From Corynebacterium hansenii (GTDB taxonomy: Bacteria; Actinomycetota; Actinomycetes; Mycobacteriales; Mycobacteriaceae), in the NCBI RefSeq assembly GCF_030408795.1, contig NZ_CP047211.1, forward strand, positions 1,488,001 to 1,552,000: a DNA stretch of 64,000 nt, in the 5' to 3' direction. The notes below the pieces were generated by a model. It saw nothing but the letters and a program-made list of their open reading frames with translations. It was not told the DNA's origin and did no database searches. Shown here one piece after another: positions 49,524-60,895 of the stretch (position 1 is the stretch's first letter; every line of letters begins with the position of its first letter). The translations under genes and the position numbers were made by a program.

Positions 49524-50216
49524 ATGGCCAACGACGATGCGCCCATCAAGGGCGGCGACGGAGACACTCGCCGCAGGATCCTGCTCGCATTGCTCGAACA
49601 CAACCCGGTTTCGGCCGGCACCATCGCCGACGAACTCGGTCTGTCGGCCGCCGGCGTGCGCCGCCACCTCGACATCCTCGTCGACGAAGGCCTCGCCGAA
49701 ACGGCCCCCGCGCCATCGACCGGCCCCCGCGGCCGCGGACGGCCGGCAAAGTCCTTCCGTCTCACCGACGAAGGGCGCGCGAAGTTCGGGCACGCCTACG
49801 ACTCCCTGGCCGCCGCGGCGCTCGACGCGCTGCGCGAGGCCGGGGGAGACGCCGCGGTTTCCGCCTTCGCGCGACGCCGCGTCGCCGAGATCCTCGCCGG
49901 CATCGAACCGGTCGGCGATCGGGCCGACCGCGACGACGTCGTCAAGGCGGTGGTCACGGCTTTCCGGCGCCACGGTTACGCGGCGACGGTGAGCGAAACC
50001 ACCGGCAGCGTGCAGATCTGCCACCACCATTGCCCGATCAGCCACGTCGCGCAGGACTTCCCCCAGCTGTGCGCCGCCGAACATGAGGCGGTCAGCAACC
50101 TGCTGGGGCAGCACACCCAGCCGTTGGCCACCATCGCCGACGGCAACGGGATCTGCACGACGAACATTCCCCTGACACCAGTCACCCACGCACCAGCAGA
50201 AAGGAGCGGACAATGA
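49524..50216 (+). CDS. sufR: Fe-S-sensing transcriptional repressor SufR
   Basis: Iron-sulfur cluster-binding repressor of the suf operon. The N-terminal winged helix-turn-helix (about residues 14-80, [20 protein letters not shown] then [15 protein letters not shown]) is DeoR/ArsR-like. The C-terminal sensor has four cysteines at 166, 170, 183 and 211, within [15 protein letters not shown] and GICTTN; this C-x3-C-x12-C-x27-C spacing equals what I recall for mycobacterial SufR. The 230-residue gene leads the operon and its stop overlaps the sufB start (ATGA). A GGGAGGTGA site lies 10 nt before the ATG. Confidence 0.95.
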   Translation: MANDDAPIKGGDGDTRRRILLALLEHNPVSAGTIADELGLSAAGVRRHLDILVDEGLAETAPAPSTGPRGRGRPAKSFRLTDEGRAKFGHAYDSLAAAALDALREAGGDAAVSAFARRRVAEILAGIEPVGDRADRDDVVKAVVTAFRRHGYAATVSETTGSVQICHHHCPISHVAQDFPQLCAAEHEAVSNLLGQHTQPLATIADGNGICTTNIPLTPVTHAPAERSGQ

Positions 50217-51661
50217 CCCTCGCCCAGGACGATTCCGCGAAGGTGCAGGCACCGCAGACCGACGAGGAGATCATCGAGTCGATCGGCGCCTACCAGTACG
50301 GTTGGCACGACTCCGATGCCGCCGGCGCCGCCGCAGAGCGCGGACTGTCGGAGGCCGTCGTCCGCGACATCTCCGCGAAGAAGAACGAGGACGAGTGGAT
50401 GCTCAACACGCGTCTCAAGGCCCTCGACATCTTCGAAAAGAAGCCCATGCCCACGTGGGGCGCGGATCTGTCGTCGATCGATTTCGACAACATCAAGTAC
50501 TTCGTCCGCTCCACCGAGAAGCAGGCGCAGACGTGGGAGGACCTCCCGCAGGACATCAAGGACACCTACGACAAGCTGGGCATCCCCGAGGCCGAGAAGC
50601 AGCGCCTCGTCGCCGGCGTCGCCGCGCAGTACGAGTCCGAGGTCGTCTACCACCAGATCCGCGAGGATCTGGAGGAGCAGGGCGTCATCTTCCTGGACAC
50701 CGACACCGCGCTGAAGGAGCACCCGGAGCTCTTCCACGAGTACTTCGGCACCGTCATCCCGGCCGGCGACAACAAGTTCTCCGCCCTGAACACGGCCGTG
50801 TGGTCCGGAGGCTCCTTCATCTACGTGCCCAAGGGCGTCCACGTGGACATCCCGCTGCAGGCCTACTTCCGCATCAATACGGAGAACATGGGCCAGTTCG
50901 AGCGCACCCTGATCATCGTCGACGAGGGCGCCTACGTGCACTACGTCGAGGGCTGCACCGCTCCGATCTACAAGTCGGACTCGCTGCACTCGGCGGTCGT
51001 CGAGATCATCGTGAAGAAGGGCGGCCGCTGCCGCTACACCACCATCCAGAACTGGTCGAACAACGTCTACAACCTGGTCACCAAGCGCGCGAAGGCCGAA
51101 GAAGGCGCGACCATGGAGTGGATCGACGGCAACATCGGCTCGAAGGTCACCATGAAGTACCCGGCCGTGTGGATGACCGGCCCCCACGCCCGCGGCGAGG
51201 TCCTGTCCGTCGCCATGGCCGGCGAGGGCCAGTTCCAGGACACCGGCGCGAAGATGGTGCACATGGCGCCGCACACGTCGTCGAACATCGTGTCCAAGTC
51301 CGTCGCCCGCGGCGGCGGCCGCGCCGCCTACCGCGGTCTGGTGCAGGTCAACAAGGGCGCCAAGCACTCGCACTCCAACGTCGAGTGCGACGCCCTGCTC
51401 GTCGACACCATCTCCCGCTCCGACACGTACCCGTACGTGGACGTCCGCGAGGACGACGTCACCCTCGGCCACGAGGCCACCGTCTCCAAGGTCTCCGATG
51501 ACCAGCTCTTCTACCTGATGAGCCGCGGCATCGAAGAGGACGAGGCCATGGCCATGGTCGTCCGCGGGTTCGTCGAGCCCATCGCCAAGGAGCTGCCGAT
51601 GGAGTACGCCCTCGAGCTCAACCGCCTCATTGAACTGCAGATGGAAGGTTCGGTCGGTTAA
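50213..51661 (+). CDS. sufB: Fe-S cluster scaffold subunit SufB
   Basis: Core scaffold of the SufBC2D complex on which Fe-S clusters are built. The 482 residues contain [50 protein letters not shown] with a conserved cysteine and the C-terminal [14 protein letters not shown] (acceptor cysteine region), [20 protein letters not shown]. Unlike some mycobacteria there is no intein. AAGGAGCGG precedes the ATG, which overlaps the sufR stop by 4 nt. sufD follows after 4 nt. Confidence 0.97.
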   Translation: MTLAQDDSAKVQAPQTDEEIIESIGAYQYGWHDSDAAGAAAERGLSEAVVRDISAKKNEDEWMLNTRLKALDIFEKKPMPTWGADLSSIDFDNIKYFVRSTEKQAQTWEDLPQDIKDTYDKLGIPEAEKQRLVAGVAAQYESEVVYHQIREDLEEQGVIFLDTDTALKEHPELFHEYFGTVIPAGDNKFSALNTAVWSGGSFIYVPKGVHVDIPLQAYFRINTENMGQFERTLIIVDEGAYVHYVEGCTAPIYKSDSLHSAVVEIIVKKGGRCRYTTIQNWSNNVYNLVTKRAKAEEGATMEWIDGNIGSKVTMKYPAVWMTGPHARGEVLSVAMAGEGQFQDTGAKMVHMAPHTSSNIVSKSVARGGGRAAYRGLVQVNKGAKHSHSNVECDALLVDTISRSDTYPYVDVREDDVTLGHEATVSKVSDDQLFYLMSRGIEEDEAMAMVVRGFVEPIAKELPMEYALELNRLIELQMEGSVG

Positions 51662-51665
51662 TCAA

Positions 51666-52856
51666 ATGACCAGCGTTATCACCAACGAGGGCCAGTCCGA
51701 GCACAAGCGCCGGGTCCTGGCCAACAAGGGCGACGTGTTCGCCTCCTTCGACGTGAACGACTTCTCCGTCCCGAAGGGCCGCGACGAGGAGTGGCGCTTC
51801 ACGCCGCTGCGCCGCCTCGCGGGCCTCCACGACGGCACCGCCGGCGATCCGGTTCCCGCGACGGTCACCGTCGAGGGCGCCGACGCCGAAGGCATCACCG
51901 TCGAGACCGTCGGGCGCGACGACGAGCGCCTCGGCCGGGCCGGCAAGCCCACCGACCGCGTCGCCGCGCAGGCCTTCTCCTCCTTCGACGCCGCCACCGT
52001 GGTCACGTTCGGCAAGGGCTTCGCCGCCGACGGCCCGGTCACCGTCACCGTCGAGGGCGCGGGGGAGGGCAACGTCTCCTACGGCCACATCGTCATCGAC
52101 GTGCGCGAGCAGGCCGAGGCCGTGGTCATCCTCGATTACCGCGGCACGGGCGTCCACGCCGACAACGTCGAGTTCGTCGTCGGCGACGCGGGCCGCCTGG
52201 CCGTCGTCGGCCTGGCTAACTGGGACGAGGGTGCCGTGCACCTGTCCGCCCACCACGCCTCCCTGGGCCGCGATTCGGTTCTGCGTCACTCCGTGGCGAC
52301 CTTCGGCGGCGACGTCGTCCGCGTCGTCCCGCGCGTGAAGTTCACCGCCCCCGGCGGCGACGCCGAGCTCCTCGGCGTCTACTTCGCCGACGCCGGCCAG
52401 TACTTCGAGCAGCGCCTGCTCGTCGACCACGCCGTGCCGAACTGCCGCTCCAACGTCATGTACAAGGGCGCCCTGCAGGGCGAGCCGGGTTCGGGCAAGA
52501 CCGACGCCCGCACCGCGTGGGTGGGCGACGTGCTCATCCGCGCCGAGGCGTCGGGCACCGACACCTACGAGCTCAACCGCAATCTCCTGCTGACCGAGGG
52601 CGCCCGCGCCGACGCGGTGCCCAACCTGGAGATCGAGACCGGCGAGATCGCCGGCGCCGGCCACGCCGCCACGGTGGGCCGCTTCGACGATGACCAGCTG
52701 TTCTACCTGCTGTCGCGGGGCATCCCGGAGGACGTGGCGCGCCGCCTCGTGGTCCGCGGATTCTTCAACGAGGTCATCAACCTGATCCCGGTCGAGTCCA
52801 TTCGCGAGCGTTTGACCTCGCTCATCGACCACGAACTCGAAACCGGCGGCTTCTGA
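51666..52856 (+). CDS. sufD: Fe-S cluster assembly protein SufD
   Basis: SufB paralogue that completes the SufBC2D scaffold and helps acquire iron. The 396 residues have N-terminal KGRDEEWRFTPLRRL and the beta-helix core ending with YKGALQGEPGSGKTDARTAW, ETGEIAGAGHAATVGR and DDQLFYLLSRGIPEDVARRL, the last shared with SufB. I use the ATG at 51666, 4 nt after the sufB stop, because it gives the family N-terminus; the frame is open a little further upstream inside sufB. Confidence 0.96.
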   Translation: MTSVITNEGQSEHKRRVLANKGDVFASFDVNDFSVPKGRDEEWRFTPLRRLAGLHDGTAGDPVPATVTVEGADAEGITVETVGRDDERLGRAGKPTDRVAAQAFSSFDAATVVTFGKGFAADGPVTVTVEGAGEGNVSYGHIVIDVREQAEAVVILDYRGTGVHADNVEFVVGDAGRLAVVGLANWDEGAVHLSAHHASLGRDSVLRHSVATFGGDVVRVVPRVKFTAPGGDAELLGVYFADAGQYFEQRLLVDHAVPNCRSNVMYKGALQGEPGSGKTDARTAWVGDVLIRAEASGTDTYELNRNLLLTEGARADAVPNLEIETGEIAGAGHAATVGRFDDDQLFYLLSRGIPEDVARRLVVRGFFNEVINLIPVESIRERLTSLIDHELETGGF

Positions 52857-52935
52857 TCCCGCCGGCGGCTCCACGAGCCCGCCCCACACAGACGCGAACA
52901 GCGACGAAGTAGAAACGAAAAGGACAGCCCATCCC

Positions 52936-54922
<1,987 letters not shown>

Positions 54923-54939
54923 TGCGTCGGGGACGCCGG

Positions 54940-54951
54940 CCGTCGCAAAGC
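54940..54951 (+). repeat. Dispersed 12-mer CCGTCGCAAAGC, copy G
   Basis: Lies in the 85-nt sufS-sufU gap, 17 nt after the sufS stop and in its sense strand. GGCCCC-GGCA-GGGGCC, a small hairpin, follows a few nt later. Confidence 0.75.
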
Positions 54952-55007
54952 AAGAAGGCCCCGGCAGGGGCCCCGCAAGACAAGGCCGAAAAGGAAAGGA
55001 GCCGGGA

Positions 55008-55550
55008 GTGAAGCTGGAGTCGATGTACCAGGAAGTGATCCTGGACCACTACAAGCACCCCCAGCACAGCGGGCTGCGCGACCCCTTCGACGCGGAAGTC
55101 CACCACGTCAACCCGTCGTGCGGCGATGAACTGACCCTGCGCGTCCGGCTTTCCGACGACGGCACCACCGTCGAGGACGTGTCCTACGACGCCGTGGGCT
55201 GCTCGATCTCGCAGGCGTCGACGTCCGTCATGGCCGAGGAAATCGTCGGCCGGCCCGTCGAGGAGGCCATGGCCAAGCTCGCCGAGTTCGAGCGCATGAT
55301 CACCTCGCGCGGCAAGGAAGAGGGCGACGAGGACCTCATCGGGGACGGCGTCGCGTTTTCGGGCGTGGCCAAGTACCCCGCTCGCGTGAAATGCGCCCTG
55401 CTGGGGTGGAAGGCGTTCCAGGCGGCCACAGCCGACGCGCTGTCCGGCGAGGGCGAGGCAGACGCGCCGGCGACCGGAACCGACGCGGGCGCAGCCGAAG
55501 CCGATGGCGCCGGCCCCGACACCACCGGAGACAAGGAAGTGAACCGATGA
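55008..55550 (+). CDS. sufU: SufU zinc-dependent sulfurtransferase
   Basis: Accepts sulfur from SufS and delivers it to SufBCD in Gram-positive bacteria. The zinc-site residues are Cys38 and Asp40 in NPSCGDEL, Cys65 in VGCSISQAS and Cys129 in VKCALLGWKAF; the insertion before the last cysteine distinguishes SufU from IscU. 180 residues; the last 35 form a low-complexity Ala/Asp/Glu/Gly tail not found in shorter homologues. The GTG at 55008 follows an AAGGAGCC site. It is the only suf gene separated from its predecessor by a non-coding gap with the dispersed motif. Confidence 0.95.
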   Translation: MKLESMYQEVILDHYKHPQHSGLRDPFDAEVHHVNPSCGDELTLRVRLSDDGTTVEDVSYDAVGCSISQASTSVMAEEIVGRPVEEAMAKLAEFERMITSRGKEEGDEDLIGDGVAFSGVAKYPARVKCALLGWKAFQAATADALSGEGEADAPATGTDAGAAEADGAGPDTTGDKEVNR

Positions 55551-55996
55551 CCGAGCCGAACACCCCCGACACGGCGGCGCCGGAGACCGGCGCGGCCCCC
55601 CAGCCCGAGGACCAGGCGAACCCGGGCCTCGACGGCAGCACCTACGAAGTGCCGCCGCGCCCCGAGCAGACGCCCGAGCAGGAGAAGCTCGCCGCCGAGG
55701 TCGAGGACCGCATGTACGACGTCGTCGACCCCGAGCTCGGCGTCAACGTCGTGGATCTGGGTCTCGTGTACGACATCTGGATCGAGGGCGCGTCGACGGC
55801 CGTCATCAACATGACGCTGACGTCGCCCGCGTGCCCGCTGACCGACATGCTCTACGACCAGTCGGAGACGCTGGTGCTCGACCACCCCCAGATCACCGAG
55901 ATGCAGCTCAACTGGGTCTGGTCGCCGCCGTGGGGCCCGCACATGATCACCGAGGACGGCCGCGAGCAAATGCGCGCGCTGGGCTTCTCGGTGTAG
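55547..55996 (+). CDS. sufT: SufT, MIP18/DUF59 Fe-S maturation factor
   Basis: MIP18-family protein that helps mature Fe-S proteins, commonly the last gene of suf operons in Gram-positive bacteria. The first 45 or so of the 149 residues are a Pro/Glu/Ala-rich disordered tail. The domain follows: VVDPELGVNVVDLGLVYDI, the cysteine motif TLTSPACPLTDM and VWSPPWGPHMITEDGREQM. Its ATG overlaps the sufU stop by 4 nt. It ends the operon; a 27-bp perfect inverted repeat follows. Confidence 0.93.
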   Translation: MTEPNTPDTAAPETGAAPQPEDQANPGLDGSTYEVPPRPEQTPEQEKLAAEVEDRMYDVVDPELGVNVVDLGLVYDIWIEGASTAVINMTLTSPACPLTDMLYDQSETLVLDHPQITEMQLNWVWSPPWGPHMITEDGREQMRALGFSV

Positions 55997-56029
55997 TCGG
56001 TAGCCGCCGGCGCCCGGCCGCAACGCCTT

Positions 56030-56093
56030 AACCCACCCCGAATCGGCCAACCCACCCGCTGTAACAGGTGGGTTGGCCGATTCGGGGTGGGTT
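56030..56093. terminator. 27-bp perfect inverted-repeat terminator, sufT/lysP
   Basis: The arm at 56030-56056 (AACCCACCCCG...) pairs without mismatch with 56067-56093 around a 10-nt loop. The ends are AA on one side and TTT on the other, fitting bidirectional termination between convergent genes. It is the longest stem in the window, and each arm contains CCAACCCACC and AACCCACC sub-repeats. Confidence 0.88.
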
Positions 56094-56127
56094 TGCGTTT
56101 GGGGTGGCGGTGGCGGCCTGCCCGCGG

Positions 56128-57594
56128 TCACTCGCGCGACAGGTCCGCCTCCGCGGGCGCGACGGCCTTCGACCCCGTGATGCGCTTGTGCCCGAACCAC
56201 AGCGCCAGGAACACCGGGATGCCCAGGTACGGCGCGAGGATGGCGAAGATGTCCTCGCCGGTGGTGATCGGCCCGTACGCCTGGCCGAGTACGACGCCGA
56301 AGCACATGATCAGCGCGACGACGGCGCCGGCCGGGAAGAACGGCGCCCGGTACGGCAGCGACGACAGCGGGATGCCCTGGGCCTTCAGGCACTTGCGGAA
56401 GTGGTAGTGGCTGTAGGAGATGCCGATCCACGTCAGGAAGCCGGCGAGCGCGGACAGCGTCAGCAGGAAGGTGTAGGCGACGCCGTCGCCGACGATCGAG
56501 GTGAGGAAGCCGAACATGCCGATCGACGCGGTGGCCACGAGCGCCCGCATGGGCACGTCGTGGTTGGACAGCTTGCCGAAGAAACGCGGCGCCTGGCCCA
56601 TGCGCGACAGCGAGTAGAGCATGCGGGTCGACGCGTAGAGGCCCGAGTTTCCGGCCGACAGCACCGAGGTCAGGATGACCGCGTTCATCAGGCCCGCCGC
56701 GATGGCGATGCCGGCGCGGTCGAAGACGAGCGTGAACGGCGACACGGCGATGTTCGTCGCGGAGGCGTTGAGCAGGTTCGGGTCGGTGTAGGGGATCAGG
56801 AAGCCGATGACGGCGATCGCGCCGATGTAGAAGAGCAGGATGCGCCAGAAGATGGTGCGGATGGCCCGGGGGATGGTCTTCTGGGGGTTCTCGGCCTCGC
56901 CCGCCGCGACGCCGACGAGCTCGGTGCCCTGGAAGGAGTAGCCGGCGACGATGAACACCGCGAGGATGCCCATGCCCCCGCCGACGAAGGGCGCGTCGCC
57001 GGTGGTCCAGTTCTTCGTGCCGGGGGCGGTGCCGCCCATGATGCCGAAGATCATGGCCACGCCGATGATGAGGAAGACGATGACGGTGATGACCTTGATG
57101 GCGGCGAACCAGAATTCGCCTTCGCCGAAGGCCCTCGCCGACAGGGCGTTGAGCAGGAACAGCAGCAGCAGGAAGCCGGCGGACCAGACGATGGCCGGCA
57201 CGTCGGGGAACCAGTAGCGCATCACCAGGGCGGCGGCGACGAGTTCGGCGGCGACGGTGATGGCCCAGTTGAACCAGTAGTTCCAGCCGAGGGCGAAGCC
57301 GAAGCTGGGGGAGACGTAGCGGGTGCCGTATTCCTGGAAGGATCCGGCGACGGGTAGGTAGGCGGCCATTTCGCCGAGCGACTGCATGACCAGCCACACC
57401 ATGAACCCGATGAGCGCGTAGGCGACGAGCGCCCCGCCGGGCCCGGCGTCGGCGATGGTTGCGCCGGAGGCGACGAAGAGGCCGGTGCCGATGGCCCCGC
57501 CGATGGCGATCATGTTCAGGTGTCTGGCGCGCAGGCTCCGCTGCAGCTGCCCGCCGGTGCCCAGCGGGCCCTTGGCGTCGAGGGATGCGGTCAT
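56128..57594 (-). CDS. lysP: Lysine-specific amino acid permease (LysP-like)
   Basis: APC-superfamily (AAT family) amino acid/proton symporter with 12 predicted helices. The 488 residues are strikingly close to E. coli LysP: IGGAIGTGLFVASGATI in helix 1, AGPGGALVAYALIG, FGFALGWNYWFNWA, GYSFQGTELVGVAAGE, RILLFYIGAIAVIGFLIPYTDP and LSAGNSGLYASTRMLY. Lysine is therefore the likely substrate, though other basic amino acids are possible. TATGAT stands exactly 6 nt before the ATG, a near-consensus leaderless promoter. The gene is convergent with the suf operon. Confidence 0.85.
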   Translation of the reverse strand: MTASLDAKGPLGTGGQLQRSLRARHLNMIAIGGAIGTGLFVASGATIADAGPGGALVAYALIGFMVWLVMQSLGEMAAYLPVAGSFQEYGTRYVSPSFGFALGWNYWFNWAITVAAELVAAALVMRYWFPDVPAIVWSAGFLLLLFLLNALSARAFGEGEFWFAAIKVITVIVFLIIGVAMIFGIMGGTAPGTKNWTTGDAPFVGGGMGILAVFIVAGYSFQGTELVGVAAGEAENPQKTIPRAIRTIFWRILLFYIGAIAVIGFLIPYTDPNLLNASATNIAVSPFTLVFDRAGIAIAAGLMNAVILTSVLSAGNSGLYASTRMLYSLSRMGQAPRFFGKLSNHDVPMRALVATASIGMFGFLTSIVGDGVAYTFLLTLSALAGFLTWIGISYSHYHFRKCLKAQGIPLSSLPYRAPFFPAGAVVALIMCFGVVLGQAYGPITTGEDIFAILAPYLGIPVFLALWFGHKRITGSKAVAPAEADLSRE

Positions 57595-57600
57595 TCCACG

Positions 57601-57606
57601 ATCATA
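57601..57606 (-). promoter_or_regulatory. -10 hexamer for lysP, leaderless type
   Basis: Minus-strand TATGAT, one base from TATAAT, is followed by 6 nt and the lysP ATG. It is the best -10 among the leaderless candidates of the window. Confidence 0.65.
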
Positions 57607-57642
57607 GGCCCCGGGCGGCGTCCATCCGGCACTTACGGTGCG

Positions 57643-57654
57643 GCTTTGCGACGG
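57643..57654 (-). repeat. Dispersed 12-mer CCGTCGCAAAGC, copy H
   Basis: On the minus strand 29 nt after the stop of the lycopene cyclase-type gene and in its sense strand. CCGCACCGTAAGTGCCGG with a short dyad follows, and the lysP promoter lies just beyond. Confidence 0.75.
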
Positions 57655-57683
57655 TGTCGGTGCCCCCGTGTTCCTGCCTCCCG

Positions 57684-59183
57684 TCAGTGCGGCGCGACGG
57701 GTTTCCCGTCGGCGAAGACGGCGAGGAGTTTGACCAGCGTGGCGGGGTTTTTCCGGGCGAGGGGGAGGGCCAGCCGGAACATCACCGCCATGGTCTTCGG
57801 CGCGGAGGTGCCGGTGAGGAATTCACGGATGGCGGAGTCGGGCAAGGTGAAGAAGGCGTCGAAGAACTCGCGGGTCTGGTGCGGGTCGAAGCCGAGGAGC
57901 ACATGGAGGCCGCGCCGGCGCAGCCACGCGAGGGGCCACCCGCCGGGCGGGGAGCCGTCGGAGCGGGTTTCGAGGCGGTCGAGGAAACGGTCGACGTCGG
58001 CGAGGACCGAGCCCACGGAGTAGCCGGTCGCGGGGTGCATCCATCCGCCCATCGCGCCGAAATGCCCGTAGCCGGGGATGCCGTCGCCCCCGAATGGGCG
58101 CGTCAGGAAGCTGAGGTCGAGGAACCGGTCGCCGCGGCCCAAGGGGATGAGCTTGAGCCGATTGGCCAGCGCGACGCGGGGCCGGTTGTCGGGCAGGCGC
58201 CAGGGGCCCAGCGGGAAGTCGACGGTTTCCTCGCCGATCGCGGCAGCCGGGTCGATGCCCAGATCGGCCAAACGCGACGCCTGGCGGCGGCGCACGTGAT
58301 CGTGGAGTTCGGCGCGGCGCGGGTCGTCGGGGTCGGAGGATGCGCGACCGGCGAGGATCGTCTCCTCGATGAGCCAGGTTCCGTCGCACAGCGGCAGCCG
58401 GTACGAAAACGTGGCGGGCAAGGTGGTCGATTCGGCGTCGGCGCCCTCGGGCGCCCGGAAGTCCATCAGCACCGGTACGCGGTGCTCCGCCGGGACGTCT
58501 TCTTCGCGGAAGATCTGCCCGCGGGCGATCTGCCGGGCGTCCAAAACGGCCGCGTATGGAGTCACTCCGATGGCGTCGACGACCACGTCGGGGGCCGTCC
58601 ACGCCTCGAAGTCGCCGCCGGGGCCGTTGGGATCGACGAAATCCGCGGGGAACCCGTCACCGTCGACGTCGAAGAACTCGTGGATCACCGACGCGCCCGG
58701 CCCCTCCGCCGGATCCGGACGCAGCAGCCCGCGGCCCCGCGCCAGGGCCGCGGCCAGCCGGTCGCGCGTTCGGTCGAGCAGCCCGGCGCAAACTTCGTCG
58801 TCTCCGCCGACTCCTTCTTCCGCTGCTTCTTCTTCCTCTGCCCGGAACGAAAACCGGACCGTCACGGCTCCCATGCCCGGATCCTCCCGGACGGCGAAAC
58901 CGCCGAGCCCCGCGAGCACGGCCGTGTCCAGGACCACGTAGTCGTCGTCAAGCAGCCTCCGCCGACCGTCGGAGGTGATCACCGTGGGCCGGAAGCGCGA
59001 CGCGACGGCGTTCCCCGGCAACCAGGCGGGCAGCTGCGGGGCCCAGGCACCGACCGTCGACGGCATGGAGCCGCCCGCCGGATCGAGGGCGATGACCTCC
59101 CAGCCGCGGGCGGCGGCACGGTGCGCGGCGACGCGGCCGGCGGGGCCGAGGCCGAGAACGACGGCGCGGATGCGCGAACTCAT
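57684..59183 (-). CDS. Lycopene cyclase-type FAD-dependent protein
   Basis: A 499-residue flavoprotein resembling CrtY/CrtL lycopene cyclases. The N-terminus has a dinucleotide-binding fold with VVLGLGPAGRVAAH and ending EVIALDP; the middle has VPVLMDFRAPEG and FSYRLPLCDGTWLIEETILAGR, a segment typical of the cyclase group; the C-terminal half has GYGHFGAMGGWMHPATGYSVG. An acidic insert (EEEEAAEEGVGGDDE) lies near residue 140. If active it would add beta-type rings to a carotenoid, but no other crt gene is in the window, so the carotenoid role is inferred. ATG 59183 is chosen because TATCGT lies 7 nt upstream. Confidence 0.75.
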   Translation of the reverse strand: MSSRIRAVVLGLGPAGRVAAHRAAARGWEVIALDPAGGSMPSTVGAWAPQLPAWLPGNAVASRFRPTVITSDGRRRLLDDDYVVLDTAVLAGLGGFAVREDPGMGAVTVRFSFRAEEEEAAEEGVGGDDEVCAGLLDRTRDRLAAALARGRGLLRPDPAEGPGASVIHEFFDVDGDGFPADFVDPNGPGGDFEAWTAPDVVVDAIGVTPYAAVLDARQIARGQIFREEDVPAEHRVPVLMDFRAPEGADAESTTLPATFSYRLPLCDGTWLIEETILAGRASSDPDDPRRAELHDHVRRRQASRLADLGIDPAAAIGEETVDFPLGPWRLPDNRPRVALANRLKLIPLGRGDRFLDLSFLTRPFGGDGIPGYGHFGAMGGWMHPATGYSVGSVLADVDRFLDRLETRSDGSPPGGWPLAWLRRRGLHVLLGFDPHQTREFFDAFFTLPDSAIREFLTGTSAPKTMAVMFRLALPLARKNPATLVKLLAVFADGKPVAPH

Positions 59184-59190
59184 GGGCCCC

Positions 59191-59196
59191 ACGATA
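59191..59196 (-). promoter_or_regulatory. -10 hexamer for the lycopene cyclase-type gene
   Basis: Minus-strand TATCGT, 7 nt before the ATG at 59183. Leaderless type. Confidence 0.45.
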
Positions 59197-59249
59197 TCGG
59201 GTGCGGCGGACCACCCTCGACTGATGCCGGTCCGCGGCATTGCGGCTGG

Positions 59250-59255
59250 TAGGGT
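59250..59255 (+). promoter_or_regulatory. -10 hexamer for the ABC-F gene, leaderless type
   Basis: TAGGGT is followed by 8 nt and the GTG at 59264. It forms a divergent pair with the lycopene cyclase-type promoter only 54 nt away. Confidence 0.5.
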
Positions 59256-59263
59256 GGCGCGAC

Positions 59264-60895
59264 GTGATCGTGACCCATGACCTCGAAGTCCGCGTCGGAG
59301 CCCGCACCCTTCTGGATGCCCCGGGCGAGATGTTGCGCGTCCAGCCGGGCGACCGCATCGGCCTCGTCGGGCGCAACGGGGCCGGCAAGACCACCACCAT
59401 GCGCATCCTCGCCGGCGAGGGCGAGCCCTACGGCGGCAGCGTCACCCGCTCGGGCGACATCGGGTACCTGCCGCAGGACAGCCGCGAGGGCAACATCGAG
59501 CAGACCGCCCGCGACCGCGTGCTGTCCGCCCGCGGCCTGGACTCCATCCGCCGCAACATGGAGCGGCAGCAGGAGATCATGGAGACCACCGGCAACGACG
59601 GCAAGCGCGACGCCGCGATCCGGAAGTACTCGCGGCTGGAGGAGCGCTACCACGACCTCGGCGGCTACGAGGCCGACGCCGAGGCCGCCCGCATCTGCGA
59701 CGCCCTGGGGCTGGAGGAGCGCGTGCTGGACCAGCAGCTCAAGACCCTTTCCGGCGGTCAGCGCCGCCGCGTCGAGCTGGCCCAGATCCTCTTCGCGGCG
59801 TCCGCCGGCGGCGGCAAGTCCGCGACGACGCTGCTTCTCGACGAGCCGACCAACCACCTCGACGCCGACTCCATCACCTGGCTGCGCGGGTTTCTGTCCA
59901 AGCACGAGGGCGGTCTGATCATGATCAGCCACGACGTCGAACTGCTCGGCGACGTGTGCAACAAGGTCTGGTTCCTCGACGCCGTGCGTGCCGAGGCGGA
60001 CGTCTACAACATGGGCTGGTCGAAGTACCTCGACGCCCGCGCCACCGATGAGGCCCGCCGCCGCCGCGAGCGCGCGAACGCCGAGAAGAAGGCCTCCCAG
60101 CTGCGGAAGCAGGCCGACAAGCTCGGTGCGAAGGCCACCAAGGCCCGCGCCGCGAAGCAGATGGTCGCCCGCGCCGAGCGGATGATGGGGGACCTGGACG
60201 AGGTCCGCGTGGCGGACAAGGTCGCCCACATTTCCTTCCCGGAGCCCGCCGCGTGCGGCAAGACGCCCATGAACGCCAAGGGCCTGACCAAGATGTACGG
60301 CTCGCTGGAGGTCTTCGCGGGCGTCGACCTGGCCATCGACCGGGGGTCCCGCGTGGTCGTGCTCGGCTTCAACGGCGCCGGCAAGACGACGCTGCTCAAG
60401 CTGCTCGCGGGCGTGGAGCGCACCGACGGCGAGGGCGGCATCGTCACCGGCCACGGCCTGAAGGTCGGCTATTTCGCGCAGGAGCACGACACCATCGACC
60501 CGGCGAAGTCGGTGTGGCAGAACACCGTCGACGCCTGCCCGGACGTCGACGAGCAGGAGCTGCGCGGTCTGCTCGGCGCGTTCATGTTCTCCGGCGAGCA
60601 GCTGGACCAGCCCGCCGGCACGCTGTCGGGCGGCGAGAAGACGCGCCTGGCGCTGGCGGCGCTGGTGTCCTCCCGGGCCAACGTCCTGCTTCTCGACGAG
60701 CCGACCAACAACCTCGACCCCCAGTCGCGCGAGCAGGTGCTGGACGCGCTGCGGACCTACACCGGCGCCGTCGTCCTGGTCACCCACGATCCCGGGGCCG
60801 TGGAGGCGCTGGAGCCGGAGCGGGTCATCGTCCTGCCGGACGGCACCGAGGACCTGTGGAACGACGACTACATGGAGATCGTCGAACTGGCGTAG
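59264..60895 (+). CDS. ABC-F family ribosome-associated ATPase
   Basis: Soluble protein with two ABC ATPase domains and no membrane segments, the ABC-F plan; such proteins act on the ribosome in translation or antibiotic protection. Domain 1: Walker A VGRNGAGKTTTM (residues 36-45), signature LSGGQRRRVELA, Walker B LLLDEPTNHLD. A charged, coiled linker rich in Lys/Arg (about 262-325) follows. Domain 2: LGFNGAGKTTLLKLL, LSGGEKTRLALA, LLLDEPTNNLD and TYTGAVVLVTHD. I chose the GTG at 59264 (543 residues, MIVTHDLEVRVGARTL) over an upstream TTG at 59240 because of homologue N-termini and the TAGGGT 8 nt before. Resistance or housekeeping role cannot be told from sequence. Confidence 0.92.
   Translation: MIVTHDLEVRVGARTLLDAPGEMLRVQPGDRIGLVGRNGAGKTTTMRILAGEGEPYGGSVTRSGDIGYLPQDSREGNIEQTARDRVLSARGLDSIRRNMERQQEIMETTGNDGKRDAAIRKYSRLEERYHDLGGYEADAEAARICDALGLEERVLDQQLKTLSGGQRRRVELAQILFAASAGGGKSATTLLLDEPTNHLDADSITWLRGFLSKHEGGLIMISHDVELLGDVCNKVWFLDAVRAEADVYNMGWSKYLDARATDEARRRRERANAEKKASQLRKQADKLGAKATKARAAKQMVARAERMMGDLDEVRVADKVAHISFPEPAACGKTPMNAKGLTKMYGSLEVFAGVDLAIDRGSRVVVLGFNGAGKTTLLKLLAGVERTDGEGGIVTGHGLKVGYFAQEHDTIDPAKSVWQNTVDACPDVDEQELRGLLGAFMFSGEQLDQPAGTLSGGEKTRLALAALVSSRANVLLLDEPTNNLDPQSREQVLDALRTYTGAVVLVTHDPGAVEALEPERVIVLPDGTEDLWNDDYMEIVELA

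Noticed and set aside
50213..51661. Intein in SufB, as found in some mycobacteria
   Set aside because: SufB is 482 residues with no interruption of its conserved core.
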